A stretch of DNA of 64,000 nucleotides from Jejuia pallidilutea (GTDB taxonomy: Bacteria; Bacteroidota; Bacteroidia; Flavobacteriales; Flavobacteriaceae), in contig NZ_PVEO01000004.1 in assembly GCF_002973595.1 (NCBI RefSeq), positions 124,001 to 188,000 on the forward strand, written 5' to 3'. Made by a program: the position numbers and the translations under genes. The notes below the pieces were generated by a model. That model worked only from the letters and a program-made list of their open reading frames with translations. It did no database searches and was not told the origin of the DNA. This document shows, piece by piece, positions 1 through 7,568 of this stretch (the first letter of the stretch is position 1; every line of letters begins with the position of its first letter).

Positions 1-792
1 CACGAAATAGATTACCGTATCTACGGCGAAGAAATGCAATATGTAGAAATAGAACTAGATCCTCATGAAGGTGTTATAGCCGAAGCAGGTAGTTTTATGA
101 TGATGGAAGATGGTATAAAAATGGAAACTATTTTTGGAGATGGATCTCAAAAGGATACTGGTTTTTTGGGAAAAATACTTGGTGCAGGAAAACGTATCCT
201 TACAGGTGAAAGTTTGTTCATGACCGCTTTTTACAACACGTTAATTGGAAAGCGAAACGTATCATTCGCCTCACCTTATCCTGGAAAAATAATCCCAATA
301 GATTTAACCGAATTTGGTGGAAAGTTTATCTGTCAAAAAGATGCATTTCTTTGTGCCGCAAAGGGTGTTAGCGTAGGCATAGAGTTTTCTAAAAAATTAG
401 GTCGCGGACTTTTTGGGGGCGAAGGTTTTATTATGCAAAAACTAGAAGGTGATGGTATGGCATTTGTACACGCAGGTGGTACTATGGCCAAAAAAGAGTT
501 AGCCGCGGGAGAAACACTCAAGGTAGATACGGGCTGTATTGTAGGTTTTGACCATACCGTAGATTACGACATTGAATTTATTGGAGGTATTAAAAATACA
601 GTGTTTGGTGGCGAGGGTTTATTCTTTGCTAAATTACAAGGTCCAGGTACAGTTTTTGTACAATCCTTACCATTTAGCAGACTTGCAGGTAGGGTATTGG
701 CATCAGCACCAAGGAGCGGTGGAAAGAACAAAGGCGAAGGTAGTATTTTAGGTGGTTTAGGCGATTTATTAGATGGAGACAATAGGTTTTAA
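1..792 (+). CDS. AIM24/TIGR00266-family protein, 5' end cut by the window
   Basis: The frame is open from base 1 ([11 protein letters not shown] precedes the first ATG at position 34), so the true start lies upstream and this is a 3' partial gene. The protein is a glycine-rich all-beta protein with two similar segments, [14 protein letters not shown] and [14 protein letters not shown], typical of the TIGR00266/AIM24 family found in many bacteria and in mitochondrial inner-membrane biogenesis. The molecular role is unknown. It has no signal peptide in the visible part and is probably cytoplasmic. The stop codon is one base from the stop of the convergent gene, leaving no room for a separate terminator. 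Confidence 0.85.
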   Translation, partial: HEIDYRIYGEEMQYVEIELDPHEGVIAEAGSFMMMEDGIKMETIFGDGSQKDTGFLGKILGAGKRILTGESLFMTAFYNTLIGKRNVSFASPYPGKIIPIDLTEFGGKFICQKDAFLCAAKGVSVGIEFSKKLGRGLFGGEGFIMQKLEGDGMAFVHAGGTMAKKELAAGETLKVDTGCIVGFDHTVDYDIEFIGGIKNTVFGGEGLFFAKLQGPGTVFVQSLPFSRLAGRVLASAPRSGGKNKGEGSILGGLGDLLDGDNRF

Positions 793-793
793 A

Positions 794-3700
794 CTAATAT
801 TTTATGAATTTTATTTTCTTAGGACTTCTAAGATTTTCAATAGCAATCTCAAGGATATAAATACCATCGCTTAAGCTTTCAACAGTTATGGTTTGTGTTT
901 TGGGAGACCTTACTTGCAGAACTTGTTGTCCTAAACTATTAAAGACATTGTAAGCTTCAATGTTATTAATAGCTTCTTTAGTATGCAGTTTCAATTGTTT
1001 TAAATTGGCATCGTAAGAAGCATAAAACTTGTTAGTAGTTTCAAAATCAGCTTTCCCAAGAGTATTTTTCTTCTGAAAAACAATAGAAAACTGGTCTGGT
1101 GCAGTTGCAGAATTTAAAAATAAACTAGCTTCACCTTCACTTAAGTTATAGTATAAGTTTTGTAGATTATCTTTTAAAAAAATGTTTATATCGTTAGGAA
1201 CATTCTCCATTTTACTAATAGAAAAATTATAAAAACCTGCATCGCTTACTTTAACATTTAAAGGAAGTATATCTTCAATATTAAGTTCTGGTAAAGCCAG
1301 AATCGCTAATGCTTCACCATTTAACGACCATGATATATCGTTTTGTAATTCATCGTATGCTAAGGCATCATAGCCATTGTCGTAATTGTAGCTGGCATTG
1401 GCATCGTATCCTAAACCTATATATTTGGTATAGGTATCGGGTTTTGTAAACGAAAACCAAATTTTAGTTCTAGTATCTTCTTGGGTTATTTTTTTTGTAT
1501 TAGTTTTAAAAAATACAGATTCTCCCAAAGATTCTCTAGCAAAAACACGTTGCCGGTTATTAAAAGTTATAGATCCGGAATTTTGTATAGATACAAAAAA
1601 CCCTTGACCAACAGGGATATACCGTTCTGGTGCTGGGAGAGACGCTGTTCCTAAACCACTGGTTAAGCCAGAAGCGTCTGCTGTTGCAGGCATGCCCATT
1701 CCCATTAAATTATAAATGGCGTGCCCTCCTTGATAATCTGCTAAGGTGTGAGTGTTGTTGGTTGAAAACTGTTCCCAGAAATATAGCGTACCATCAATAA
1801 CTGGTAAGTTGTCTATTATAAATTGATCTGCATCTAATGCAGAAGGATACGGATTTCCAGTTAAAAAATCATTTCCAGCGGTAACGGTATGGTTATAATC
1901 TCCATCGTTGGGTATACCTCTAAAAATATATTCTTGATTGGCAGTAGTTGCGCCAGAACCTTTCATGGTAAATCCTTGTGCAGGTAATAAATTAGTAGTA
2001 GGTGATATTTTTATCCATTGGCTGTAATCATCAGTTGTTCCATTAAAGCTATATAGCCATTTCGAACTCAATGTTATTGGAGATGTAGAAGCATCACCAT
2101 TTAAGGTATTGCTAAAATTAATAACACCAGCAGCATCTTCTAAATACCCAACTTGCCAAATGCCGCCTACATTTACTGGTGAACTCCAATAGTTGTAGTT
2201 ATAAAAACTAGCACTACCTTGTTGTGGTTGGGTTAAAGATCCGCTACCAGAATTTAATGTTGTACCAGTGTGATTTTGTATTAACTGCGCTTCACCTAAC
2301 AAATTAATTGTACCATTTACAACTACTTCATTATCTACTTGTATTAGGTTGCCATTTAAAATATTTAAAACACCGCCTGTTTCAACCTCTACACTTCTTA
2401 CATGTATGCTTGTATTTATATTAGAAACTGCTCCAGACTTTACGGTAAACTTTAAACAGGCATTAGTATTATCTGGTGCATTTGCAACGCCAGAACCATT
2501 ATAATAACTGCTGCCATCTCTTACAATTTCGTCTACATATCTAAGCGTAAAATATCTGTTTTGGTTAAGTGTAACGTTTGTTGCTGTAGCGATAGATCCA
2601 ACTATTGTTAAATCGTAAATAGCTTCTGGCGATGAAAAATCGTAATTATTATCTACAATTAACTGTAAAGGGCTACAGCTTTGTTTTCCCGATAAATCTA
2701 CGCTGCTCAAATCAAAAGTAACGTCAACGCTTCCTGGGTTGCCTCTTCTTCGAACGCGCCATCTAGAATTTAATTGCTCTGTATGGTTAGTAGTGTTTGT
2801 ACTAAAATTATAAGTTGGGTTTCTAGTTTCTTCACCCCAAAACAAGAAATCGTTATTGCTTAAAGCTCTAGGATTGTTAATTCTAACAATGCCTGTACCT
2901 TGAGAATCGGTATGGTTAGAGCCATCTATAGCTTGCCCAATACCAGCAACGTTGTAATCAAAATTACCTCTTCCAGGATCATCTTGTATATAAATATCGT
3001 CAGACGATAAGGCTATATTGTATTTTGCCGATAAATAATTGTTTATTATTATTTGTTCGGCTGTATTAAGGGCGTAATTAAAATGTATTACTTCTGAATA
3101 ATCTGCTCCTAGATACGTTCCATAGTCAAAATTTAAAGCTCCAAGAACCAAATTGGACGCACTATTGATAATTGAAGTTGAACTTTCTGAAGATTGGGCT
3201 ACTAAATTTTGTTCATTGTACATTTTAGACCTTTGCCCACTAGGTAAGGCACCGTTATACTGCATTTGAAGTATGTAATTAGTGCCATTTGAAAAATTAG
3301 TGGGAGAAGAATTAAATCTGTTATTTTGAGTGTTGATATCTAAATTAAGATAATTACTATTATGGAAAAACCATGTATACGCATAATCTGTTGAGGTTGT
3401 AAAACTTTGTCTTTTTCCTAAAATACCTCTTGGTTGTCCGTTTAAGTTATTAGGCCTTAACACCGTTATAAATGTTATACCGCTAGTACCATCTAAAATT
3501 GCAGCATCGTTTACAACCATTTGGTCATTAGTGCCATCTAGTCTTACAGTTGGCATATTGTTTAATGTACTTGTAGAAAAAAATAAAGGTTGTTCGGTTG
3601 CGGCAGCTGTAGCGTTGTTACCATTTCCAGAAGTGTCTGTCCAAGTGTTCACTAAGCTTCCATTAGCAAGTGTTATATCGTCGGCTTTTAACCATAAACC

Positions 3701-3802
3701 GTTGGAAGCACTATTTCCAACACCACCAGGGCCAACTTGAGAATAACATATATTAAAAAACGCTAGCGTAGCAAAGCTAAACAGGTATTTGAGAGAGTCC
3801 AT
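794..3802 (-). CDS. T9SS type A sorting domain surface protein with LamG-like N-terminus
   Basis: A 1002-aa exported protein. It begins with a signal peptide (MDSLKYLFSFATLAFFNICYSQ). Residues about 30-260 read as a LamG/concanavalin-like module (NGLWLKADD, DTSGNGNNA, VRLDGTND). A middle beta-rich region follows, with the YNYNYWSSPV motif common in Bacteroidota surface proteins. The last 75 residues form a type IX secretion sorting domain (NVFNSLGQQVLQV, LSDGIYILEI, ending KIKFIKY). Known family biology predicts export by the Por/T9SS and attachment to or release from the cell surface. The ligand is not predictable. It is a single-gene unit converging on the upstream neighbour. Confidence 0.85.
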   Translation of the reverse strand: MDSLKYLFSFATLAFFNICYSQVGPGGVGNSASNGLWLKADDITLANGSLVNTWTDTSGNGNNATAAATEQPLFFSTSTLNNMPTVRLDGTNDQMVVNDAAILDGTSGITFITVLRPNNLNGQPRGILGKRQSFTTSTDYAYTWFFHNSNYLNLDINTQNNRFNSSPTNFSNGTNYILQMQYNGALPSGQRSKMYNEQNLVAQSSESSTSIINSASNLVLGALNFDYGTYLGADYSEVIHFNYALNTAEQIIINNYLSAKYNIALSSDDIYIQDDPGRGNFDYNVAGIGQAIDGSNHTDSQGTGIVRINNPRALSNNDFLFWGEETRNPTYNFSTNTTNHTEQLNSRWRVRRRGNPGSVDVTFDLSSVDLSGKQSCSPLQLIVDNNYDFSSPEAIYDLTIVGSIATATNVTLNQNRYFTLRYVDEIVRDGSSYYNGSGVANAPDNTNACLKFTVKSGAVSNINTSIHVRSVEVETGGVLNILNGNLIQVDNEVVVNGTINLLGEAQLIQNHTGTTLNSGSGSLTQPQQGSASFYNYNYWSSPVNVGGIWQVGYLEDAAGVINFSNTLNGDASTSPITLSSKWLYSFNGTTDDYSQWIKISPTTNLLPAQGFTMKGSGATTANQEYIFRGIPNDGDYNHTVTAGNDFLTGNPYPSALDADQFIIDNLPVIDGTLYFWEQFSTNNTHTLADYQGGHAIYNLMGMGMPATADASGLTSGLGTASLPAPERYIPVGQGFFVSIQNSGSITFNNRQRVFARESLGESVFFKTNTKKITQEDTRTKIWFSFTKPDTYTKYIGLGYDANASYNYDNGYDALAYDELQNDISWSLNGEALAILALPELNIEDILPLNVKVSDAGFYNFSISKMENVPNDINIFLKDNLQNLYYNLSEGEASLFLNSATAPDQFSIVFQKKNTLGKADFETTNKFYASYDANLKQLKLHTKEAINNIEAYNVFNSLGQQVLQVRSPKTQTITVESLSDGIYILEIAIENLRSPKKIKFIKY

Positions 3803-4148
3803 ATTTTTTTGAGAGCGCTGATTATAGCAATATTCCCCAAATATATAGTAATTTTTTTTGAATTTGAAATTAATTGGTTTTTAGAAATATAATGTATGAT
3901 TTTTATACAGAAAAATTTACCTGGTAGCGGTTTGTAAAAGTTTTTAAATAACTGAGAATAAAATGAAGACACTAATATTTATGGCTAACCAGAGCCTGTT
4001 TTAGAATTTTACTATCTATCACGGTAATGTTAAAATAGCATAAAAAGCAATGTGTTTTTATAAATTTTATGTAAATTTAATCACTAATTAAAATCTAAGC
4101 CTATAAATTAAATCTACTTATATTACAAACCTAAATCCTAATATTAAA
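3803..4148. other. Intergenic region between divergent genes
   Basis: This AT-rich 346-bp spacer separates the T9SS protein (-) from the 65-aa protein (+). A TAnnTTTG-type box (TATATTTG) lies on the minus strand at 3845-3838, 36 nt before the T9SS gene start, and is a plausible promoter -7 element, although no clear -33 TTG is present. I see no ORF, repeat or RNA structure. Confidence 0.4.
3838..3845 (-). promoter_or_regulatory. Candidate -7 promoter element of the T9SS gene
   Basis: TATATTTG on the minus strand fits the Bacteroidota TAnnTTTG -7 consensus and lies about 36 nt before the ATG. No -33 TTG was found at the usual distance, so confidence is modest. Confidence 0.35.
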
Positions 4149-4346
4149 ATGGCAAGAGCAATGCTAGAGTACACTAAAACTGTACTAGATAAAGTGAGTT
4201 TTGATGCGACATTGTTTTGCAAAGAAGTACAAAAGGCAGTACAACGTTTACTACCTTATGAGATTGAAGAGCTTAAAATATATATTCTATCTCTAGTACA
4301 GCAAAACCCAGAATTAAATCAATGTATGATTTATTTAAAACCATAA
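4149..4346 (+). CDS. Small conserved-looking 65-aa cytoplasmic protein
   Basis: A 65-aa soluble, helical protein (MARAMLEYTKTVLDKVSF...) with no signal peptide or membrane segment. It is supported as a real gene by its own upstream spacer, start immediately after an AT-rich leader, charged amphipathic composition, and a hairpin terminator directly after the stop codon. Proteins with this opening are, from memory, widespread single-copy hypotheticals in Flavobacteriaceae, often near oxyR. Function is unknown. The two internal cysteines (FCKEV, QCMIY) are not in a recognisable metal motif. Confidence 0.75.
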   Translation: MARAMLEYTKTVLDKVSFDATLFCKEVQKAVQRLLPYEIEELKIYILSLVQQNPELNQCMIYLKP

Positions 4347-4376
4347 AAAAAAGCGACCCTAAGGTCGTTTTTTTAT
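4347..4376. terminator. Bidirectional rho-independent terminator
   Basis: An A-tract, then a hairpin with arms AGCGACC and GGTCGTT (one G-T pair), then seven Ts. It lies between the 65-aa gene (+) and oxyR (-), which converge, so it can serve both strands. Confidence 0.8.
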
Positions 4377-5311
4377 TGGGGTAAAGGGCTTATAATTTTT
4401 ACATCTTGAAATTTTATAGCGCCTCTTATAATTCCAGAAATTACGCTTTGCATAGCTTCTATAATTTGCATTTTTAACTCACTTTTATGGTATATAATGC
4501 TTACCTCTCTTGCAGGAGCAGGCTCCTCGAAGTAATGTAAATTTTCTTTGGCACTAGTATTTAGATCTAGAGTATGCAAATAGGGTAGTAACGTCATGCC
4601 TAAACCTTCGTTTGATAATTTTATTAAGGTTTCTATACTTCCGCTTTCTAACTGAAACTTATCCTCCTCATGGTTTTTAAAGGCTTTGCACAAATTAATT
4701 ACACCATCCCTAAAGCAATGTCCATCTTCTAAAAGTAGCATATCTTCAATAACCAATTCGTCTGTTTTAATTTTGTTCTTAGTGTGCAGTTTGTGTCCTT
4801 TAGGGATGTAAGCTACAAACGGTTCAAAATACAAAACACGTTCTTTAATACTATCGTTTTGCAGTGGTGTAGCAGCAATGGCAGCATCTAAATGGCCTTC
4901 GTTAATACGGTGTATAATTTCTTCTGTGGTTAACTCCTCAATCTTAAGTTTTATTTTTGGGTGTTTTTTTATAAAAGTTTTTAAAAACATAGGAAGTAAT
5001 GTTGGCATTATGGTTGGTATAATGCCTAATTTAAACTCGCCGCCTATATACCCTTTTTGTTGATCTACAATATCCTGTATTCTATAAGATTCGTTAACTA
5101 TATTTTTGGCTTGAGTAACAATTTTTCTGCCTACATCGGTTAATTCAATAGGTTTTTTACTTCTGTCGAAAATTAAAATGTCTAGTTCGTCTTCTAGTTT
5201 TTGTATTTGCATACTTAAAGTAGGTTGTGTAACGAAACATTTTTCTGCCGCTTTTGTGAAATTTTGATGTTCAGCAACAGCTAAAACATAGTATAATTGG
5301 GTGATTGTCAT
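4373..5311 (-). CDS. oxyR: LysR-family peroxide sensor OxyR
   Basis: A 312-aa LysR-type regulator. The N-terminal winged helix-turn-helix spans about residues 1-60 (LYYVLAVAEHQNFTKAAEKCFVTQPTLSMQIQKLE), followed by a linker helix and a periplasmic-binding-like sensor domain. The decisive evidence is LLLEDGHCFRDGVINLC, which places cysteines at residues 199 and 208. That is the same numbering and context as the redox disulfide pair of E. coli OxyR. The protein should therefore sense hydrogen peroxide and activate detoxification genes. dps lies about 1 kb away on the other strand, and a block upstream of oxyR recurs in front of dps, as expected for a shared operator. Confidence 0.93.
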   Translation of the reverse strand: MTITQLYYVLAVAEHQNFTKAAEKCFVTQPTLSMQIQKLEDELDILIFDRSKKPIELTDVGRKIVTQAKNIVNESYRIQDIVDQQKGYIGGEFKLGIIPTIMPTLLPMFLKTFIKKHPKIKLKIEELTTEEIIHRINEGHLDAAIAATPLQNDSIKERVLYFEPFVAYIPKGHKLHTKNKIKTDELVIEDMLLLEDGHCFRDGVINLCKAFKNHEEDKFQLESGSIETLIKLSNEGLGMTLLPYLHTLDLNTSAKENLHYFEEPAPAREVSIIYHKSELKMQIIEAMQSVISGIIRGAIKFQDVKIISPLPQ

Positions 5312-5320
5312 TAAAATAAG

Positions 5321-5360
5321 TTTAGGCTATAAAAATATAAAAACTATCAATTATACTTAT
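5321..5360. promoter_or_regulatory. Putative OxyR operator between oxyR and a divergent small transcript
   Basis: Forty bases starting TTTAGGCTATAAAAATATA match, by hand alignment, 33 of 40 positions with 6204-6243 upstream of dps. The block holds CTAT at 5327 and 5344, and ATAG elements follow at 5359 and 5367, consistent with LysR-type tetramer binding. It lies 10 nt upstream of the oxyR start, so it could also mediate autorepression. Binding by OxyR is inferred. Confidence 0.6.
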
Positions 5361-5383
5361 AGAATTATAGAATAATTATCAAT

Positions 5384-5391
5384 TATTTTTG
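5384..5391 (+). promoter_or_regulatory. TAnnTTTG promoter box of the oxyR-divergent transcript
   Basis: TATTTTTG fits the Bacteroidota -7 consensus. It starts exactly 63 nt after the start of the putative OxyR operator, the same offset as the TAAATTTG box of dps. No -33 TTG is visible in either promoter, as expected for activator-dependent promoters. Confidence 0.6.
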
Positions 5392-5397
5392 TGCTAG

Positions 5398-5499
5398 GAA
5401 TGAAACAACAGTTTTATAGTTCATACTATTGAAAATAGTTTTGTTTAAGTTTAGTTTAGTTAAAAGAATTAAGACGACCAATTAGGTCGTCTTTTTTTT
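5398..5499 (+). ncRNA. Candidate OxyR-controlled small RNA divergent from oxyR
   Basis: A predicted transcript of about 100 nt from the TATTTTTG box at 5384 to the terminator at 5471-5499. No protein gene lies on this strand. The only ORF is a 10-codon one at 5400-5432 (MKQQFYSSYY) that would be almost leaderless. The layout, a short RNA divergent from oxyR with an OxyR-type operator between them, is the same as E. coli oxyR-OxyS, although I see no sequence homology. The start point is inferred from the promoter box. Alternatives are a tiny peptide gene, or simply a terminator belonging to the neighbouring gene. Confidence 0.5.
5471..5499 (+). terminator. Strong intrinsic terminator of the small transcript
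   Basis: Hairpin arms AAGACGACC (5471-5479) and GGTCGTCTT (5485-5493) with loop AATTA, running into a T tract to 5499. The T tract is on the plus strand, whereas the minus-strand side has only a mixed sequence. It therefore fits a plus-strand RNA better than the DUF2141 gene that ends at 5511 on the minus strand. Confidence 0.75.
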
Positions 5500-5510
5500 A
5501 TAAGTAATCA

Positions 5511-5936
5511 TTAAAATCTAATATCCATTTCTAAATCTTTAGAAGTCATTTCAAACTTAGCGTAAGCGAATTGAGGTGGGCCATAGCTCATAGGATTATT
5601 GGACATTCCATAAGATTCTTTAGGCATACCACTATCATCAAAATCCATACTGTTATTTTCGTTTTCATCGTGTAGCGCCATAATAGCATATGTTCCTGGA
5701 GCCACGTTTTTAAATGTTACCGTTACTGTACCATTTTCTATTTTGCTTTTTTCATTTTTAATTCCTGCACCTTTCATAAAAGTGTTTTTGGTGTGTAATG
5801 ATAATAAAACACTACCATTATTATTGGTAATATTTTCAATAGTTACTGTTATTGTATTTCCGCTTTTTTCTGTTTGTGCGTTACTAAAATTCATCGTTAA
5901 GAATAATACAATGCTTAAAGTTGTTAATGCTCTCAT
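5511..5936 (-). CDS. DUF2141 exported protein (copy 1)
   Basis: A 141-aa protein with a signal peptide (MRALTTLSIVLFLTMNFSNAQ) followed by a single DUF2141 beta-sandwich domain (GNTITVTIENI, PGTYAIMALHDENENNSMDFD). It is predicted to be periplasmic or surface-located, with unknown function. A clear paralog of identical length lies at 43992-44417, sharing KIENGTVTVTFKNV-like and ALHDENxNNxMD motifs. The two genes also share the promoter design: a LytTR-type direct repeat 42 nt ahead of the -7 box. Co-regulation by one LytTR response regulator is therefore likely. Confidence 0.85.
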   Translation of the reverse strand: MRALTTLSIVLFLTMNFSNAQTEKSGNTITVTIENITNNNGSVLLSLHTKNTFMKGAGIKNEKSKIENGTVTVTFKNVAPGTYAIMALHDENENNSMDFDDSGMPKESYGMSNNPMSYGPPQFAYAKFEMTSKDLEMDIRF

Positions 5937-5975
5937 GGTGTGTAATTTTTATGTGTTATTTTTTATTGAACATTC

Positions 5976-6046
5976 CAAAGATGCCTTACAAAGCAAGTGT
6001 ATCATAATTCATCTTACCGAATTGTAAATTTTTAATGATGAATTGT
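5976..6046 (-). promoter_or_regulatory. LytTR-type operator and promoter of DUF2141 copy 1
   Basis: Read on the minus strand: ACAATTCAT (6046-6038), 12 nt, ACAATTCGG (6025-6017), then CATCTTTG (5983-5976), an nAnnTTTG -7 box. The proximal repeat starts 42 nt before the box, exactly as at 28706/28748 and 43917/43959. Transcription would start near 5968, leaving a leader of about 30 nt. Binding by a LytTR regulator is inferred from the 9-12-9 repeat geometry known for AgrA and ComE. Confidence 0.65.
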
Positions 6047-6203
6047 GTTTTATTTGAAGTACAAGCGCAAAATTTAGGTGATTAGCAAAATAAATTATAA
6101 TGCTACCTAGTTTTTACCCCAAAAAAATATTGTACTAACGTTATATTTTACTGTGCGATTTTTAATAATTTGATCATTGGGGGATTATTGCTACAAACAT
6201 CAA

Positions 6204-6274
6204 TTTAGGCTATTAAAATATAGCAACTGTCAATAAAATTTATGCTAGTAAGTGTTAGATAAATAGTAAATTTG
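6204..6274 (+). promoter_or_regulatory. Putative OxyR operator and promoter of dps
   Basis: A 40-bp block (6204-6243) closely matches 5321-5360 upstream of oxyR (33 of 40 by hand). It is followed by unrelated sequence and then TAAATTTG at 6267-6274, a perfect TAnnTTTG box. The operator-to-box offset is 63 nt in both promoters. The leader to the dps ATG is about 17-24 nt. OxyR control of dps is established in Bacteroides. The site itself is my inference. Confidence 0.62.
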
Positions 6275-6297
6275 TAGTAAACAAAAATATATTAAAA

Positions 6298-6777
6298 ATG
6301 ACATTAAATAGTTTAGGATTAAACACAGAAAAGGCCAAAGTTTTAGCAGAGGACTTAAACGTTTTACTCGCAAATTTTCAAGTGTATTATCAAAATTTAA
6401 GAGGTATACACTGGAATATAAAAGGAAAACGTTTTTTTGATTTACACGTTAAGTTTGAAGAGTTATATACAGATGCAAATATTAAGGTTGATGAAATAGC
6501 CGAACGTATTTTAACTTTGGGGGCAACACCATTACATACGTTTGATGATTACACTAATTCTGCCAAAGTGCCAGTTGGGAAAAATATTTCAGAAGATGTA
6601 AAAGCAGTACGATTAATTGTTGATTCGTTATCAGAGTTACTTAAAATAGAAAGGAGTATTCTTGAAAAATCTGATGATGCTGATGATGAAGGAACCAATA
6701 GCATGATGAGCGATTTTATTACTGAACAGGAAAAAACCGTTTGGATGATGAAAGCTTGGTTAGGCGAAACAGTTTAA
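6298..6777 (+). CDS. dps: Dps ferritin-like DNA-protection protein
   Basis: A 159-aa four-helix-bundle protein of normal Dps length. The inter-subunit ferroxidase ligands are visible: His38 (GIHWNIKG), His50 (DLHVKFEELY), Asp65 and Glu69 (KVDEIAER), in the usual H-x11-H and D-x3-E spacing. The dodecamer oxidises ferrous iron with peroxide, stores the iron and coats DNA under oxidative stress. It is a monocistronic unit with its own promoter carrying the block shared with oxyR and a palindromic terminator downstream. No DNA-binding lysine-rich tail is present, so DNA binding is uncertain. Confidence 0.93.
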   Translation: MTLNSLGLNTEKAKVLAEDLNVLLANFQVYYQNLRGIHWNIKGKRFFDLHVKFEELYTDANIKVDEIAERILTLGATPLHTFDDYTNSAKVPVGKNISEDVKAVRLIVDSLSELLKIERSILEKSDDADDEGTNSMMSDFITEQEKTVWMMKAWLGETV

Positions 6778-6799
6778 GCGGTAATAAAATAATAGTAAA

Positions 6800-6859
6800 A
6801 CCGTTTAAAAAATATTGTTTTAAAAGCACATAGAACGGTATTTTTTAGACGGTTTTTTT
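6800..6859. terminator. Terminator between dps and the LytTR regulator
   Basis: Arms ACCGTTTAAAAAAT (6800-6813) and ATTTTTTAGACGGT (6840-6853) pair with one mismatch around a 26-nt loop and run into T7. The two genes converge here, and the near-perfect inverted repeat can act on both strands. Confidence 0.7.
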
Positions 6860-7568
6860 AGCAATCTATTCGCTTTATAAATTCATTTTTGTAACTAGTA
6901 CCTATTGGTATCCATTTTTTATCTATAATTATTCTGTTACGTTGAACAGAATGTATATGGGGAATTGATACAATAAACGATTTATGTACTCTAATAAAAT
7001 TATTTTTTCCTAACTTTTCTTCGAATTTTTTTAAGCTACTTAAAGTTAAAATGGGCTTTTGGTTGCTTGTGTATATTTTTATGTAATCTTTAAGGCCTTC
7101 TATATATTTTATTTCGTTTACATTAATTTTTATATTCTCATATTCAGATTTTACGAATAAATATTCTGGCTCTGAAGTAGGTTTTTCAATAGTTTTTGTA
7201 GTTTCTTCTTTTTCGTTAATTACGTTTAGTGCTCTTGTTGCCGCTTTTAAAAACCTGTGGAAGGGTATAGGTTTAACAAGGTAGTCTATAGCATTTAAAT
7301 TAAAACCTTCTACTGCATAATGCGAATAGGCTGTTGTAAAAATAAAATGGGGCTTATATTCTAAAGACTTAATAATATCTATTCCCGAAAAATTGGGCAT
7401 TTCTATATCGGTAAATATTAAATCTATTTTTTGATTGTGTAGAATATTTGTAGCTTCAAAACCATTTGAGCATGAAGCTATTAAATCTAAAAAAGATATT
7501 TTAGAAATAAAATCCTCTAATAATTCTAGAGCTAAAGGCTCGTCATCAATAATAATGCAGCTTATCAT
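6858..7568 (-). CDS. LytTR-family response regulator (system 1)
   Basis: A 236-aa response regulator. An N-terminal receiver domain (CIIIDDEPLALELLEDF; phosphoacceptor Asp54 in LIFTDIEMPNFSG; the conserved Lys in YLVKPI) is joined to a C-terminal LytTR DNA-binding domain (about residues 135-236; IKYIEGLKDYIKIYT, FIRVHKSFIVS). It overlaps the upstream sensor kinase gene by 4 nt (ATGA), so the two are translationally coupled. Target genes are not shown by the local sequence. The LytTR-type operators found in this window sit nearer the second system, but either regulator could use them. Confidence 0.9.
   Translation of the reverse strand: MISCIIIDDEPLALELLEDFISKISFLDLIASCSNGFEATNILHNQKIDLIFTDIEMPNFSGIDIIKSLEYKPHFIFTTAYSHYAVEGFNLNAIDYLVKPIPFHRFLKAATRALNVINEKEETTKTIEKPTSEPEYLFVKSEYENIKINVNEIKYIEGLKDYIKIYTSNQKPILTLSSLKKFEEKLGKNNFIRVHKSFIVSIPHIHSVQRNRIIIDKKWIPIGTSYKNEFIKRIDC

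Noticed and set aside
3763-3972. 69-aa frame on the minus strand at the T9SS promoter
   Set aside because: It overlaps the signal peptide region of the T9SS gene and the intergenic promoter, and its sequence has no protein-like features.
5743-6027. 94-aa plus-strand frame over the DUF2141 gene
   Set aside because: Antisense to a well supported gene; its hydrophobic part is the mirror of the signal peptide region.
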